NCBI GenBank assembly: GCA_963847675.1 | Contig: CAWKAP010000002.1 | Location: 62,001 to 126,000 of the forward strand | Reading direction: 5' to 3' | Source: JADJWR01 sp963847675 | Lineage (GTDB): Bacteria; Pseudomonadota; Gammaproteobacteria; Burkholderiales; Burkholderiaceae_F | Length of the DNA: 64,000 nucleotides | In this document: positions 26,158-35,039 of the stretch, piece by piece | How positions within the stretch are numbered: position 1 is the first letter of the stretch | Layout: each line of letters begins with the position of its first letter | Translations under genes and position numbers: made by a program | The notes under the pieces: generated by a model | What the model saw: the letters and a program-made list of their open reading frames with translations, nothing else | What the model was told of the DNA's origin: nothing | The model's database searches: none

Positions 26158-26628
26158 TCAGGCGCCGCCGGCGAAACCGTGCTGTCGCCACGCCTCGAAG
26201 ACAACCACGGACACCGCGTTGCTCAGATTCAGGCTGCGGCTGCCGGGCTGCATCGGCAGCCTCAACAACTGCGACGTCGCAAAGCGTTCGCGCACCCCGG
26301 CGGCCAGGCCACACGTCTCGCCGCCGAAGACGAGCCAGTCTCCGGCGGCAAAGCGCGCTGCCGTAAACAGCCGCTGAGCGCGCGTCGTCAGCGCGAACAT
26401 CCGTTCGGGGTTCGGCTGCTCGGCCACCAGCAACGCATCGAAGCTGTCGTGCACGGCAACGCGCGCATATTCGTGGTAGTCGAGACCGGCCCGGCGCAGC
26501 TGCTTGTCAGTCAAATCGAAACCGAGCGGGCGCACCAGATGCAGCCGCGCGCCGGTATTGGCGGCGAGGCGGATCACGTTACCCGTGTTCGGCGGGATCT
26601 CGGGCGCGACGAGCACGATGTTGAACAT
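26158..26628 (-). CDS. trmL: tRNA (cytidine/uridine-2'-O-)-methyltransferase TrmL
   Basis: A 156-residue SPOUT methyltransferase that modifies the wobble ribose of tRNA-Leu. Family motifs: NIVLVAPEIPPNTGNVIRLA at the start, HLVRPLGFDLTDKQLRRAGLDY, LVFGGETCGL in the knotted SAM site, and a C-terminal RSLNLSNAVSVVVFEAWRQ. Length is normal. It is convergent with the LOG gene across 27 nt. Confidence 0.93.
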   Translation of the reverse strand: MFNIVLVAPEIPPNTGNVIRLAANTGARLHLVRPLGFDLTDKQLRRAGLDYHEYARVAVHDSFDALLVAEQPNPERMFALTTRAQRLFTAARFAAGDWLVFGGETCGLAAGVRERFATSQLLRLPMQPGSRSLNLSNAVSVVVFEAWRQHGFAGGA

Positions 26629-26676
26629 GGCGATTGGCGCGCTCCGGCATCGGCCAGACGAGGCAACGCGGCGAGG

Positions 26677-27342
26677 TCAGTTGGCGCAGGTGCCGAGCTG
26701 GCTCTGCGGGAATTCCTTCTGGATCTCCGCCAGCTGCTGCGCCAGCGCGGGATCCACGCCCCGGATCTCGAAGCGGGTCGCTTCGCTGCCCGAGGCGCGC
26801 TCGGTCACCTGCGCGCCCTGGAGGCCGCGCCGCGTCAGGTCCGCCTGATGTCGCTGCGCGAGTTCCTGGTCGCGAAACGAGCCGAGCACGATCGCATTCG
26901 GCATCTGAGTGGCCGGTCCCATCACGCGCAGGTCGCGAAATCCGCGACCGCGCAGATCCTGCGCGAGCCGTTCGGCCTCCGCCCGCGTTGCGGCGGGCGG
27001 CAGGTAGACGATGAACCAGCCCGGTGCATCGACGCGCCGCGCCCGCAGCCGGTCGCCGAGGGCCAGCGCCGCCAGCCGCGGCTGGATGCGGGCAAGGGCG
27101 GCCTCGTCGAAATCGCCGAGTTCGACGCACGCCAGTTTCCCGTTGCCGTCGCGCGCCACCGGCACCGGACCGCGCAACGCAGCGACCTGATCGGCGGACA
27201 GCACGCGAATCTGCTCCGGTGCGATCTGCCGCGCGAGCCGCTGCGGCTCGCGACCCTCCTCTGCAACGGGGCCGAAGGCGCCCTGCCGCCAGGCGAGCAG
27301 AACGAGATTGGCAAGCAGCAGGAGCAGGAACGCCAGTCTCAT
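26677..27342 (-). CDS. SPOR-domain protein
   Basis: A 221-residue protein with one N-terminal membrane segment (RLAFLLLLLANLVLLAW) and a SPOR-like domain in the C-terminal half (GWFIVYLPPAATRAEAERLA followed by a repeat unit with VLGSFRDQELAQRHQADL). SPOR domains bind denuded glycans at division sites. The start overlaps the coaX stop (ATGA), an arrangement common in betaproteobacteria. No enzymatic motif is seen. Confidence 0.8.
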   Translation of the reverse strand: MRLAFLLLLLANLVLLAWRQGAFGPVAEEGREPQRLARQIAPEQIRVLSADQVAALRGPVPVARDGNGKLACVELGDFDEAALARIQPRLAALALGDRLRARRVDAPGWFIVYLPPAATRAEAERLAQDLRGRGFRDLRVMGPATQMPNAIVLGSFRDQELAQRHQADLTRRGLQGAQVTERASGSEATRFEIRGVDPALAQQLAEIQKEFPQSQLGTCAN

Positions 27343-28172
27343 CGGTCGCCGCCCGTGGCATCCGCGAGGGCCGTCGCTGCCGTGGCACGGGCGCGCAGGA
27401 AGACGCCGCGCAGCACCAGGTTCTCCTCGCGCACGAGCGACGGCAGCGCGCTGCCGGCACCGATGTGAGGCGCCAGCAGCGCCGCATATCCACCGGTCAG
27501 CACGACCAGCGGATCGCCGTGCTCACTGCGGAAATTGCGCACGAACCGCTCGATCAGGCCAAGCTGGCTGCCCAGCACGCCGGAGGCGATCGCGTCGTCG
27601 GTATTGTCGGGGTAGGCGACCATCTGGCCGCTCGCGAACGGCAGGTTCGCCGTGCCGCGGGCAAGCGCCTCGTACATGAGGCGCACGCCCGGGGCGATGG
27701 CGCCGCCCACGAAAGAACCGTCACCGGTCACGCCGTCCACGGTCGTCGCGGTGCCGGCGGTCACCACCACGAGCGGGCGGTCAGGGTGGGCGGCGCGGGC
27801 CGCGATCAGCGAATGCCAGCGGTCGACTCCGAGCTGGGCGCTGTCTCGGTAGCCATTGCGCAGCTCGACGCCCTCATGCGCGAAGCGAGGCTGGGTTTCG
27901 AACCAGTGCACCGGCAATGCGAAGACCTTCTGCACCGCCTGCTCGACGGACCGCATCAGACTCGGTGCGGCCACGCCGCAGCCATACGCCGCCCGTACCG
28001 CAACGCCCGCGCGATCGGTCCATTCGTGGACCAGCGAGGGCGTCAGTTCGGCAGGCGGTGCGTTGCGCATCGATCCGTAAGCCGGGCCGACGCGACCATC
28101 GAATGTCATCAGCACCCACTTCAGCGCCGAGTTGCCGGCATCGAGCAGAAGCCAGTGTGCCGGGACGTTCAC
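27339..28172 (-). CDS. coaX: Type III pantothenate kinase
   Basis: Catalyses the first step of coenzyme A synthesis. The 277-residue ASKHA-fold protein has the ATP phosphate loop LLLDAGNSALKW at residues 8-19, LGVDRWHSLIAARAAH with the catalytic Asp, VTAGTATTVDGV, and GGAIAPGVRLMYEAL. GTG at 28172 gives the family N-terminus MNVPAHWLLLDAG; a longer frame to 28235 lacks family sequence. It follows birA on the same strand after 139 nt, and the birA-coaX pair is typical of betaproteobacteria. Confidence 0.94.
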   Translation of the reverse strand: MNVPAHWLLLDAGNSALKWVLMTFDGRVGPAYGSMRNAPPAELTPSLVHEWTDRAGVAVRAAYGCGVAAPSLMRSVEQAVQKVFALPVHWFETQPRFAHEGVELRNGYRDSAQLGVDRWHSLIAARAAHPDRPLVVVTAGTATTVDGVTGDGSFVGGAIAPGVRLMYEALARGTANLPFASGQMVAYPDNTDDAIASGVLGSQLGLIERFVRNFRSEHGDPLVVLTGGYAALLAPHIGAGSALPSLVREENLVLRGVFLRARATAATALADATGGDR

Positions 28173-28311
28173 GCCGCCCTCTGCGGCCGGCCAACTGATT
28201 CCCCCGCGGGGACGAGTGCAGGAGGCAGGCGACACTCTGCAGCGCGACCCATGGCGGAAATCGCGAGCGCGGCCCGCCGGGCCGAACGTCTGCGGAGCGA
28301 CCGTACGGCGC

Positions 28312-29148
28312 TCATCCGCTCACCCGCATCGACAGTTCGCCGCTGCTGCAGGCGCGCAGACCCTGCTCGGTCGCCAGCAGCAACCGTCCCTCGCCATCGA
28401 CGCCGAGTGCTCGCCCGCGAGCCACGCGTACCCCGAGTTCCAGCAGGTCGACCATCGCATCGCGCTGAGCGAACAGCGCCATGAAGCGCGGCTGCATCGG
28501 CACGAATCCGCTCGCCTCGTAAATCTGCAGCGCCGCGAGAATCGCGGCGGCGATACGTCCGATCAGCACCTCGCGCTTCTCAGCGACCGCCGGGGTCTCG
28601 TCGAGCGCCGCCGCCGGCTGGCCGATCGAATCACGAGTTGCAGGGTCAAGGTGCAGATTGACGCCGACGCCGACGACCAGCGTTCGCCGTCCCTGGCCAT
28701 CGACGGCCAGCTCGCACAACACCCCGCCAAGCTTGCGGCCCGCGAGAAGCAGGTCGTTGGGCCACTTCAGGTCCACCGGTGCGCCGACAGCGCGCAGCGC
28801 CTCGGCGGCGCCGACGCCGCAGGCCAGCGTCGCGGCGGCTATGCGCGCTTCCCCCGCCTTCATCGGCACCGCCAACGAGAACAGCAGCGCACCACCAGGA
28901 GCCGCGAACCAGCGCCGACCGTAACGACCGCGCCCCCCGGCCTGATGAAGCGCCGCGCGCAGCAGCGGGCACCTCGGCTGCTCCTGCCGTACTCGCTGGA
29001 GCAGGTCCGCATTGGTCGATCCGGTTTCCTGGACGGTCTCGACGTCGAACTGCGGCGCCGCCTTTGCGATCAGGTCACCGGCAAGCGGCGAGACTGCCGC
29101 GCGGCGGCTCTCAATGGCTCCGCCGTTGGAATTAGCGATGCAGGACAA
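28312..29148 (-). CDS. birA: Biotin--[acetyl-CoA-carboxylase] ligase (no DNA-binding domain)
   Basis: Attaches biotin to the carboxyl carrier protein. The 278-residue protein shows the biotinyl-AMP loop GGRGRYGRRW, LKWPNDLLLAGRKLGGVLCEL with the catalytic Lys, and VVGVGVNLHLD. The C-terminal SH3-like domain contains LGVDGEGRLLLATEQGL. There is no N-terminal winged helix, so this is a ligase only and not a biotin operon repressor, as usual in this group. The coding start at 29148 diverges from the VanZ-like gene. Confidence 0.93.
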   Translation of the reverse strand: MSCIANSNGGAIESRRAAVSPLAGDLIAKAAPQFDVETVQETGSTNADLLQRVRQEQPRCPLLRAALHQAGGRGRYGRRWFAAPGGALLFSLAVPMKAGEARIAAATLACGVGAAEALRAVGAPVDLKWPNDLLLAGRKLGGVLCELAVDGQGRRTLVVGVGVNLHLDPATRDSIGQPAAALDETPAVAEKREVLIGRIAAAILAALQIYEASGFVPMQPRFMALFAQRDAMVDLLELGVRVARGRALGVDGEGRLLLATEQGLRACSSGELSMRVSG

Positions 29149-29306
29149 AGTGAATCACCGGCGGGGCATTGGGCAGGTATGCCACTGATACGGCCACTCG
29201 CGTCGCTGCGCAAGACCGCAATTGCTCAAAATTTACCATCGGCGTGCGGCGCAGCCCTGCCGCCTTGCCTGTTCCGGACGCGGTCACCACAATCACGGCG
29301 CCCGAC

Positions 29307-30464
29307 ATGACTCCCGCCCCTTTCCTCTCGCCGCCCGCCGGACATAGCGCCGGGCCAGTGCCGGCACGGCGCGCCTCGCCGCTCGCGCGCGTCGCGCTGC
29401 TTGCCTACATCGTGCTGCTGGTCTACGGCAGCCTGTCGCCATGGACAGGCTGGCGATCGCTCGGCGTCGGCCCGCTCGAATTCGTTCGAGCGCCTTGGCC
29501 CGCCTACGTGACCGGGTTCGACCTGACCCTGAACGTGCTGGCCTACGCCCCGTTGGGACTGCTCCTTCCTCTCGCACTGCATCCGCGCCTGCGCGGCCTG
29601 CCGGCATTCGCGACCGCAGTCGGGGCGGCGGCGGTCCTGTCGTTGGTGATCGAAAGCCTGCAGAACTACCTGCCGGCCCGCATCGCGTCGAACCTCGACG
29701 TGCTCACCAACGTCGCCGGCGCATTGCTGGGCGCGCTTGCCGCGACGGTGCTCGCGCCGACACTGATCGACGGGCGTCAGGTGCAACTGGCGCGCCAGCG
29801 CTGGTTCCGCCCACGCTCGGCGGTCCTGCTTCTGCTCGTCGCGCTCTGGCCCTTGGCGCAGATCCACCCGGGCCCCATGCTGTTCGGCAACGGCGAACTG
29901 GACCGCGAACTGGTCGCCGCGCTGCTCGACCTCGCCAACCGCCGGCTGCCGGTCTTCGATGCCGGCCAGTTCGCGGCCGCGGAAGTGCTGGTCACGGCGT
30001 GCGGCATGCTCGCCGCCGGCGCAGCGCTCGCCGCCGCGACGAAGCCGGATGCGCCGCGGCTGCGCCTGCTGCTGCTGTTGCTGGCCGCGGCGCTGGCCAC
30101 CAAGGCGATCACTTATGGCCACCAGTTCGGCCCCGAACGCGTGCTGGCCTGGCTGACGCCCGGAGCGGTCGCCGGCCTGGCCATCGGCCTGCTGGCAGTG
30201 ACCGCGGCAGCGACGGCCGCGTCCGCACACGCGGCCTCGACCGTTGCCGCCGCCGCACTGCTGGTGCTGGTCGTCGCAGTCAATGCCGTGCCTCCCAACC
30301 CCTACCATGCCCATTGGCTGGCGGCCTGGCAGCCCGGTCGCCTGCGCGACCTCGTGGCGGCCACGGACTGGCTGGCGCAGGCCTGGCCATACGCGACGCT
30401 GGCGGCGTTGCTATGGGGGCTGCGCCTGGGGCGGCGTCCGCCAGGGCAGCCGCGCGACGCATGA
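29307..30464 (+). CDS. VanZ-like multipass membrane protein
   Basis: A 385-residue inner-membrane protein. The N-terminal half is VanZ-like (YIVLLVYGSLSPWTGW, then FDLTLNVLAYAPLGLLLPLA and SNLDVLTNVAGALLGAL). At least six more hydrophobic segments follow in the C-terminal half, making it about twice the size of a plain VanZ domain. ATG at 29307 is used; the frame is open to 29169 without family sequence. VanZ domains occur in teicoplanin resistance loci, but in proteobacteria the function is unknown, and nothing here suggests resistance. Confidence 0.75.
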   Translation: MTPAPFLSPPAGHSAGPVPARRASPLARVALLAYIVLLVYGSLSPWTGWRSLGVGPLEFVRAPWPAYVTGFDLTLNVLAYAPLGLLLPLALHPRLRGLPAFATAVGAAAVLSLVIESLQNYLPARIASNLDVLTNVAGALLGALAATVLAPTLIDGRQVQLARQRWFRPRSAVLLLLVALWPLAQIHPGPMLFGNGELDRELVAALLDLANRRLPVFDAGQFAAAEVLVTACGMLAAGAALAAATKPDAPRLRLLLLLLAAALATKAITYGHQFGPERVLAWLTPGAVAGLAIGLLAVTAAATAASAHAASTVAAAALLVLVVAVNAVPPNPYHAHWLAAWQPGRLRDLVAATDWLAQAWPYATLAALLWGLRLGRRPPGQPRDA

Positions 30465-30510
30465 GCCTTCCACTCGGGGCTTCGTAGAATCAAGCTTTCG
30501 CGAGAACGCA

Positions 30511-30831
30511 ATGAGTTACTACGACCGCCACGTCTTCTTCTGCCTGAACCGGCGCGACGACGGCCGCGCCTGCTGCGCGATGCACGATGCCGAGCGACTG
30601 CAATCCCATGCGAAAGCCAGGATCAAAGAGCTCGGCCTCAACGGAAAAGGCATGGTGCGCATCAACAAGGCGGGTTGCCTGGACCGCTGCGACGAAGGTC
30701 CGTGCCTGGTCGTCTACCCGGACGCGGTCTGGTACACGTACGTCGACGAGCAGGACATCGACGAAATCATCGACCGCCATCTGGTCGGCGGCGAGCCTGT
30801 CGAACGGCTGCGCCTGCCGAGCGGCGATTGA
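30511..30831 (+). CDS. Thioredoxin-fold [2Fe-2S] ferredoxin-like protein
   Basis: A 106-residue protein of the (2Fe-2S) ferredoxin-domain family. Candidate cluster ligands are the first Cys in VFFCLNRRDDGRACC and Cys residues in INKAGCLDRCDEGPCLVVYP, matching the Cx(n)C...CxxxC pattern of thioredoxin-like ferredoxins. It ends VERLRLPSG. ATG at 30511 is the natural start. It is followed by a broken alpha/beta hydrolase gene after 58 nt, a pairing I recall from other Burkholderiales. The redox partner is unknown. Confidence 0.85.
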   Translation: MSYYDRHVFFCLNRRDDGRACCAMHDAERLQSHAKARIKELGLNGKGMVRINKAGCLDRCDEGPCLVVYPDAVWYTYVDEQDIDEIIDRHLVGGEPVERLRLPSGD

Positions 30832-30889
30832 GCCGGCGCACCCGCTTCGAGCGCCTGGCACGCCACCCGCAGCAGCCAGACCGCCAGCC

Positions 30890-31544
30890 ATGACCGCACG
30901 ATTGCACGCACGCAGCGAACGCCGGCTGGTCGACGGGCCGGTTGGCCGCATCGAAGTCGCCGTCGACTCGCCGCAAGGCGCGCCGGCGGGGCTGGCCTTC
31001 ATCGGCCACCCGCATCCGCTGTACGGCGGCACCCTGGAGAACAAGGTGACGGCGACGCTGGCGCGCGCCTTCACCAGCATCGGCTGGCTGGCGGTCCGGC
31101 CGAACTTCCGCGGCGTAGGCGCCAGCGAAGGAGACGCACGACCATGGCCGCGGCGAGACCGATGATTTCCTGAGCGTGATCGAAACCGCGCCGCACTGGC
31201 TGGATATCAGCAGCACCGAGCTGCCGCGGGCGCTGGCGGGGTTCTCCTTCGGCAGCTTCGTCGCCGCGCAGGCCTCCATGCGGCTGGCGCCACCCGCGTC
31301 GCACCTGATCCTGGTGGGTGCGGCGGCCGGAAAGTGGGCGATGCCATTGGTGGCCGCCGACACGCTGGTGATCCATGGCGAATTCGACGAGACGATTCCG
31401 CTGGCGCATGTATTCGAATGGGCGCGACCGCAGGACCTGCCGGTGATCGTGCTGCCCGGCGCCGATCACTTCTTTCATCGCCGGCTGTCGACGCTGAAGA
31501 GGCTGGTCTGCGAACATGTGCTGGCGCGTCGCGTGCACGGGTGA
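30890..31544 (+). pseudogene. Alpha/beta hydrolase (dienelactone hydrolase-like), frameshifted near 31134
   Basis: The first frame from ATG 30890 reads MTARLHARSERRLVDGPVG, then the oxyanion segment GHPHPLYGGTLENKV and RPNFRGVGASEG, and stops at 31165. The expected continuation HDHGRGETDDFLSVIETAPHW is in the +1 frame, which runs to 31544 and includes the nucleophile elbow GFSFGSFVA, VIHGEFDETIPL with the acid residue, and GADHFFHRRL with the catalytic His. Deleting one base in 31131-31137 restores a protein of about 217 residues with an intact triad. This is either an assembly indel or a recent disabling mutation. The substrate is unknown. Confidence 0.8.
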
Positions 31545-31689
31545 CGGGAGGCGGCAGCGTCCACTAAGATCGGCTCGTCGGGGCATGCGCAGCGGATCCC
31601 TCGCGCGCTGTGAACCTCCGTCGCACAGCCGCGCGATCCTCGTGCGACCCTGGCCATGCGGGTTGCGCCGCTGACTGAAGAAGAACTCA

Positions 31690-32166
31690 ATGGCTGACCT
31701 GCGCATATTCGGCAAGACACCCAAGGGCACCGAGGAACTCGCCTCGCGCAGCGGCGCGCTGTCGATGGCCCAGCGCCGGCTGTTGATCCTCGTCGACGGC
31801 GTGCGCGACGCCGAGCAGCTGGCGGCCATCGTGCCGTCGGCCTTCGACGAATCCCTGACCGTGCTCGAGGAGGGCGGCTACATCGTGCTGGTCGGTCAGA
31901 GCGCGCGCGGCGAGGACGCCGCGCCGGCCCGATCAATGTCGATTCCCACATCGGAAATGACCACGGTGCACGAGGCCAAGCAGCGTGCCGCGAAGGAAGT
32001 GCAAGATCTCCTCGGCCCGGAGGCTGAAGCGCTGGCGCGGGCCATGGAAGCGGCCAACAGCGGCGACGAGCTTCGGCCGCTGGTCCGCGAGGCCGAGCGG
32101 CTGATCGCCAGCGTCCAAGGCGAGGCGGAGGCGCAGGCCTTCATCATCCGCATCAGGCGCCGCTGA
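31690..32166 (+). CDS. Conserved hypothetical protein, cytoplasmic
   Basis: A 158-residue protein that I do not recognise. It starts MADLRIFGKTPKGTEELASR and contains MAQRRLLILVDGVRDAEQLA, which resembles the N-terminal part of a family where a short winged-helix-like segment counts LVDG and ILVEEGYI-type motifs. The second half is helical and Glu/Ala-rich (HEAKQRAAKEVQDLLGPEAE). There is no signal peptide, membrane segment or Cys. Strong third-position GC supports that it is real. It lies between the broken hydrolase and the D-amino acid transaminase gene. Confidence 0.65.
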   Translation: MADLRIFGKTPKGTEELASRSGALSMAQRRLLILVDGVRDAEQLAAIVPSAFDESLTVLEEGGYIVLVGQSARGEDAAPARSMSIPTSEMTTVHEAKQRAAKEVQDLLGPEAEALARAMEAANSGDELRPLVREAERLIASVQGEAEAQAFIIRIRRR

Positions 32167-32248
32167 GACGGCCTGCGCGGCGCCGCTACCATAGCGGCGT
32201 GCCCTGCGCCGCGCATCCCGGGCGGCGCCACGCCAAGCAAGGACAAAA

Positions 32249-33110
32249 ATGGACTGGCCGCAGTCAACCTGCTACCTGAACGGCGAATGGCTGCCTCTGG
32301 CGGAGGCGAAGATCTCGGTGCTCGACCGTGGCTTCATCTTCGGCGACGGAATCTACGAGGTGGTGCCGGTCTACTACCGCAGGCCGTTCCGCCTCGACCA
32401 TCACCTGGCCCGCTTCGAGCGCAGCACGCGCGAGATCGGGCTGGCCAATCCGTTCGACCGCCCCGGCTGGAGCGCGTTGGTCGACGGGCTGATCGAAAGG
32501 TGCGGCGACCAGAACCAGTTCATCTACTGGCAGGTCACGCGGGGTGTGGCCAAGCGGGACTTCGCGTTTCCCGCCGATACGCCGCCGACCGTGTTTGCGA
32601 TGAGTTCGCCTTTCGCGCGGCCGTCGCGCGAGCAGCGCGAGCAGGGCCTGCGCGCCGTCACGCGTGCCGACGAGCGCTGGCTGAGGTGCGACATCAAGTC
32701 GGTGTCGCTGCTCGGCGCCGTGCTGGCACGGCAGTTCGCGACCGAGCACCACGCGGACGAGGTCGTGCAGTTCCGCGATGGCTCGCTCACCGAAGGCTCG
32801 TCGAGCAACATGTGGGTGGTGCGCAACGGCACCGTGATCGCGCCGCCGCGCGACCGGCTGATCCTCGAGGGCATCCGCTACGGCTTCGTCGCCGAACTGT
32901 GCGATCGCACCGGCACACCGTTCGAGGTGCGTCGCCTGCGGCCAGAAAGAAGTGGAGGGCTGCGACGAACTGATGCTGACCTCGGCCACGCGCGAGATCC
33001 TGCCCATCGTCGCGCTGGACGGCAGGCCCGTCGGCAGCGGTCGGCCGGGGCCGGTATACGCGAAGCTGCGCGCCGCTTACGACGACGCCATCGAGGCGCT
33101 GCGCGACTGA
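32249..33110 (+). pseudogene. D-amino acid transaminase-like protein, frameshifted near 32948
   Basis: A PLP-dependent class IV aminotransferase. The first frame from ATG 32249 has the N-terminal YLNGEWLPLAEAKISVLDRGFIFGDGIYE, the catalytic-Lys region RCDIKSVSLLGAVLARQ, and DGSLTEGSSSNMWVV. After FEVRRLRP the continuation KEVEGCDELMLTSATREILP lies in the +1 frame, which ends at 33108-33110 after ALRD. Removing one base within 32945-32951 (a G-AAA-G stretch) gives a full protein of about 286 residues. The gene would supply D-amino acids; it lies just before ybeD-lipB-lipA, a common order. The stop overlaps the ybeD start (TGATG). Confidence 0.85.
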
Positions 33111-33382
33111 TGACAGGCGACACCGGCGAATCGCCGCTCGTCTTTCCGACGCCTTTTCCGATCAAGGTGATGGGGCGGCGGGTCGACGACTTTGCACAGT
33201 CGATCGTCGACGTGGTCCGCGAGCATGCACCCGACTTCGACGCCGCCACGCTGGAACTGCGCACCTCGCGCGAAGGCAACTACCTGTCGGTCACGGTGAC
33301 CATCAACGCCACTTCGCGCGAGCAGCTCGACAACCTGTATCGCGCACTGACGAGCCACCCGCTGGTCAGGGTCGTGCTGTAG
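33110..33382 (+). CDS. ybeD: DUF493/YbeD family protein
   Basis: A 90-residue member of the YbeD family (ACT-like fold, possible small-molecule regulator of lipoate genes). It reads MTGDTGESPLVFPTPFPIKV and ends LYRALTSHPLVRVVL, both close to the family pattern. The start ATG 33110 overlaps the transaminase stop. It is in the same frame as the first part of the broken transaminase, so a naive reading fuses the two; the family N-terminus shows they are separate. lipB follows after 14 nt. Confidence 0.92.
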   Translation: MTGDTGESPLVFPTPFPIKVMGRRVDDFAQSIVDVVREHAPDFDAATLELRTSREGNYLSVTVTINATSREQLDNLYRALTSHPLVRVVL

Positions 33383-33396
33383 CCAGGGCGAGGCCG

Positions 33397-34047
33397 ATGA
33401 CTGCGCCGCCTGCCGTGCGCGACCTTGGCCGCGCCGGGTACCTGCCGACCTGGCAGGCGATGCGCGCGTTCACCGCGCAGCGCGGGCCGGACTCACCCGA
33501 TGAACTGTGGCTCGTCGAGCACCCGCCGGTGTTCACGCTCGGCCAGGCCGGACGCCGCGAGCACCTGCTCGACCCCGGCGAGATCCCGGTCGTGGCCACC
33601 GACCGCGGCGGCCAGGTCACTTACCACGGGCCGGGACAGGTGGTCGTGTACACGCTGATCGACCTGCACCGGCTCGGCATCTTCGTCAGGGAACTCGTCT
33701 ACCGGATCGAACAGTCGGTGATCCAGACGCTCGACGAGTCCGGCATCGCCGCGCAGCGCGTGCGCGGCGCGCCGGGCGTCTACGTGCGTGATCCGGCCTC
33801 GCGCGCCGCCGGCGAACTGGCCGGATTCGCCAAGATCGCCGCGCTCGGCATCAAGGTGAGCCGCGGCCGCAGCTACCACGGTGTGGCGCTGAACGTGGCG
33901 ATGGATCTCGAGCCATTCAGCCGAATCGACCCTTGCGGCTATGCAGGTCTTCCGACAGTCGACTTGTCTACACTCGGCGCTTCGATCAGTTGGCGCGACG
34001 CCGCCGACCGCCTCACCGGCCGGCTGGCGCAGCATTTCACCCGATGA
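33397..34047 (+). CDS. lipB: Octanoyl-[ACP]:protein octanoyltransferase
   Basis: Moves octanoate from acyl carrier protein to lipoyl domains. The 216-residue protein shows VEHPPVFTLGQAG, the RGGQVTYHGPGQVVVYTLIDL signature, the active-site Lys in AGFAKIAALGIKVSRG, and the nucleophile Cys in RIDPCGYAG. Its stop overlaps the lipA start (ATGA), so octanoyl transfer and sulfur insertion are translationally coupled. Confidence 0.96.
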   Translation: MTAPPAVRDLGRAGYLPTWQAMRAFTAQRGPDSPDELWLVEHPPVFTLGQAGRREHLLDPGEIPVVATDRGGQVTYHGPGQVVVYTLIDLHRLGIFVRELVYRIEQSVIQTLDESGIAAQRVRGAPGVYVRDPASRAAGELAGFAKIAALGIKVSRGRSYHGVALNVAMDLEPFSRIDPCGYAGLPTVDLSTLGASISWRDAADRLTGRLAQHFTR

Positions 34048-35030
34048 GCAGCGACATCCCTCCCGCGACGCCGCCGAAAGACCCGTTCGCCAAGAAAAAG
34101 GGCGAGGCAAAGACGGCGCCGGTGTTCAGGAAGTTTCCGCTGAAGCTGGCGTCCGAGCCGCTGCCGGCCCGCAAGCCGGACTGGATCCGCGTGCGCGCCG
34201 GCTCGCCGACGACGCGCTTCTACGAGATCAAGGACATCCTGCGCAGCCACCGGCTGCATACGGTGTGCGAGGAAGCCTCGTGCCCGAACATCGGCGAGTG
34301 CTTCGGCAAGGGCACGGCCACCTTCATGATCATGGGCGACAAGTGCACGCGCCGCTGCCCGTTCTGCGACGTCGGCCACGGTCGCCCCGATCCGCTCGAT
34401 GCCGAAGAGCCGCTGAACCTGGCGCGCACGATCGCCGCCCTGAAGCTGCGCTACGTCGTGATCACCTCGGTCGACCGCGACGACCTGAAGGACGGCGGCG
34501 CGCAGCACTTCGTCGACTGCATCCGCGCCGTGCGCGAACTCGCGCCGGCGACGCGCATCGAAATCCTGGTGCCCGATTTCCGCGGCCGGCTCGAGCGCGC
34601 ACTTGCCATCCTCGAGGCAGCGCCACCCGACGTGATGAACCACAACCTAGAAACCGTGCCGAGGCTGTACCGCGAATCGCGGCCGGGCTCGGACTACGCG
34701 CACTCGCTGTCACTGCTGCGCGAGTTCAGGCGCCGCGTGCCCGGCGTGCCGACCAAGAGCGGGCTGATGGTCGGTCTAGGCGAGACCGACGAGGAGATCG
34801 TGCAGGTGATGCGCGATCTGCGCGCGCACGAGGTCGACATGCTGACCGTCGGCCAGTACCTGGCGCCGAGCAACCACCACCTGCCGGTGCGCCGCTACGT
34901 CACGCCGGCCACTTTCGCGATGTTCGAGCGCGAGGCGCAGGCCCTGGGCTTCACCCACGCCGCGGTCGGGCCGCTGGTGCGCAGTTCGTACCACGCCGAT
35001 GCGCAGGCGCACGCGGCGGGCGTCGTCTGA
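34044..35030 (+). CDS. lipA: Lipoyl synthase
   Basis: A radical SAM enzyme that inserts two sulfurs into protein-bound octanoate. The 328-residue protein has the auxiliary cluster motif CEEASCPNIGEC (CX4CX5C) and the radical SAM motif CTRRCPFCDV (CX3CX2C), plus TSVDRDDLKDGGAQHF and NHNLETVPRLY. The third auxiliary ligand Ser is in VRSSYHAD. The ATG at 34044 is chosen by overlap with lipB. As a SAM consumer it also ties into the SAM-cycle genes of this window. Confidence 0.97.
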   Translation: MSSDIPPATPPKDPFAKKKGEAKTAPVFRKFPLKLASEPLPARKPDWIRVRAGSPTTRFYEIKDILRSHRLHTVCEEASCPNIGECFGKGTATFMIMGDKCTRRCPFCDVGHGRPDPLDAEEPLNLARTIAALKLRYVVITSVDRDDLKDGGAQHFVDCIRAVRELAPATRIEILVPDFRGRLERALAILEAAPPDVMNHNLETVPRLYRESRPGSDYAHSLSLLREFRRRVPGVPTKSGLMVGLGETDEEIVQVMRDLRAHEVDMLTVGQYLAPSNHHLPVRRYVTPATFAMFEREAQALGFTHAAVGPLVRSSYHADAQAHAAGVV

Positions 35031-35039
35031 CGTCGGTCG

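Noticed and set aside
32249..33382. A fusion of D-amino acid transaminase with YbeD
   Set aside because: The middle of the apparent fusion (after FEVRRLRP) is out-of-frame Arg-rich sequence, and the true C-terminus of the transaminase is in the +1 frame, ending at the ybeD start. The fusion is a result of the frame break.
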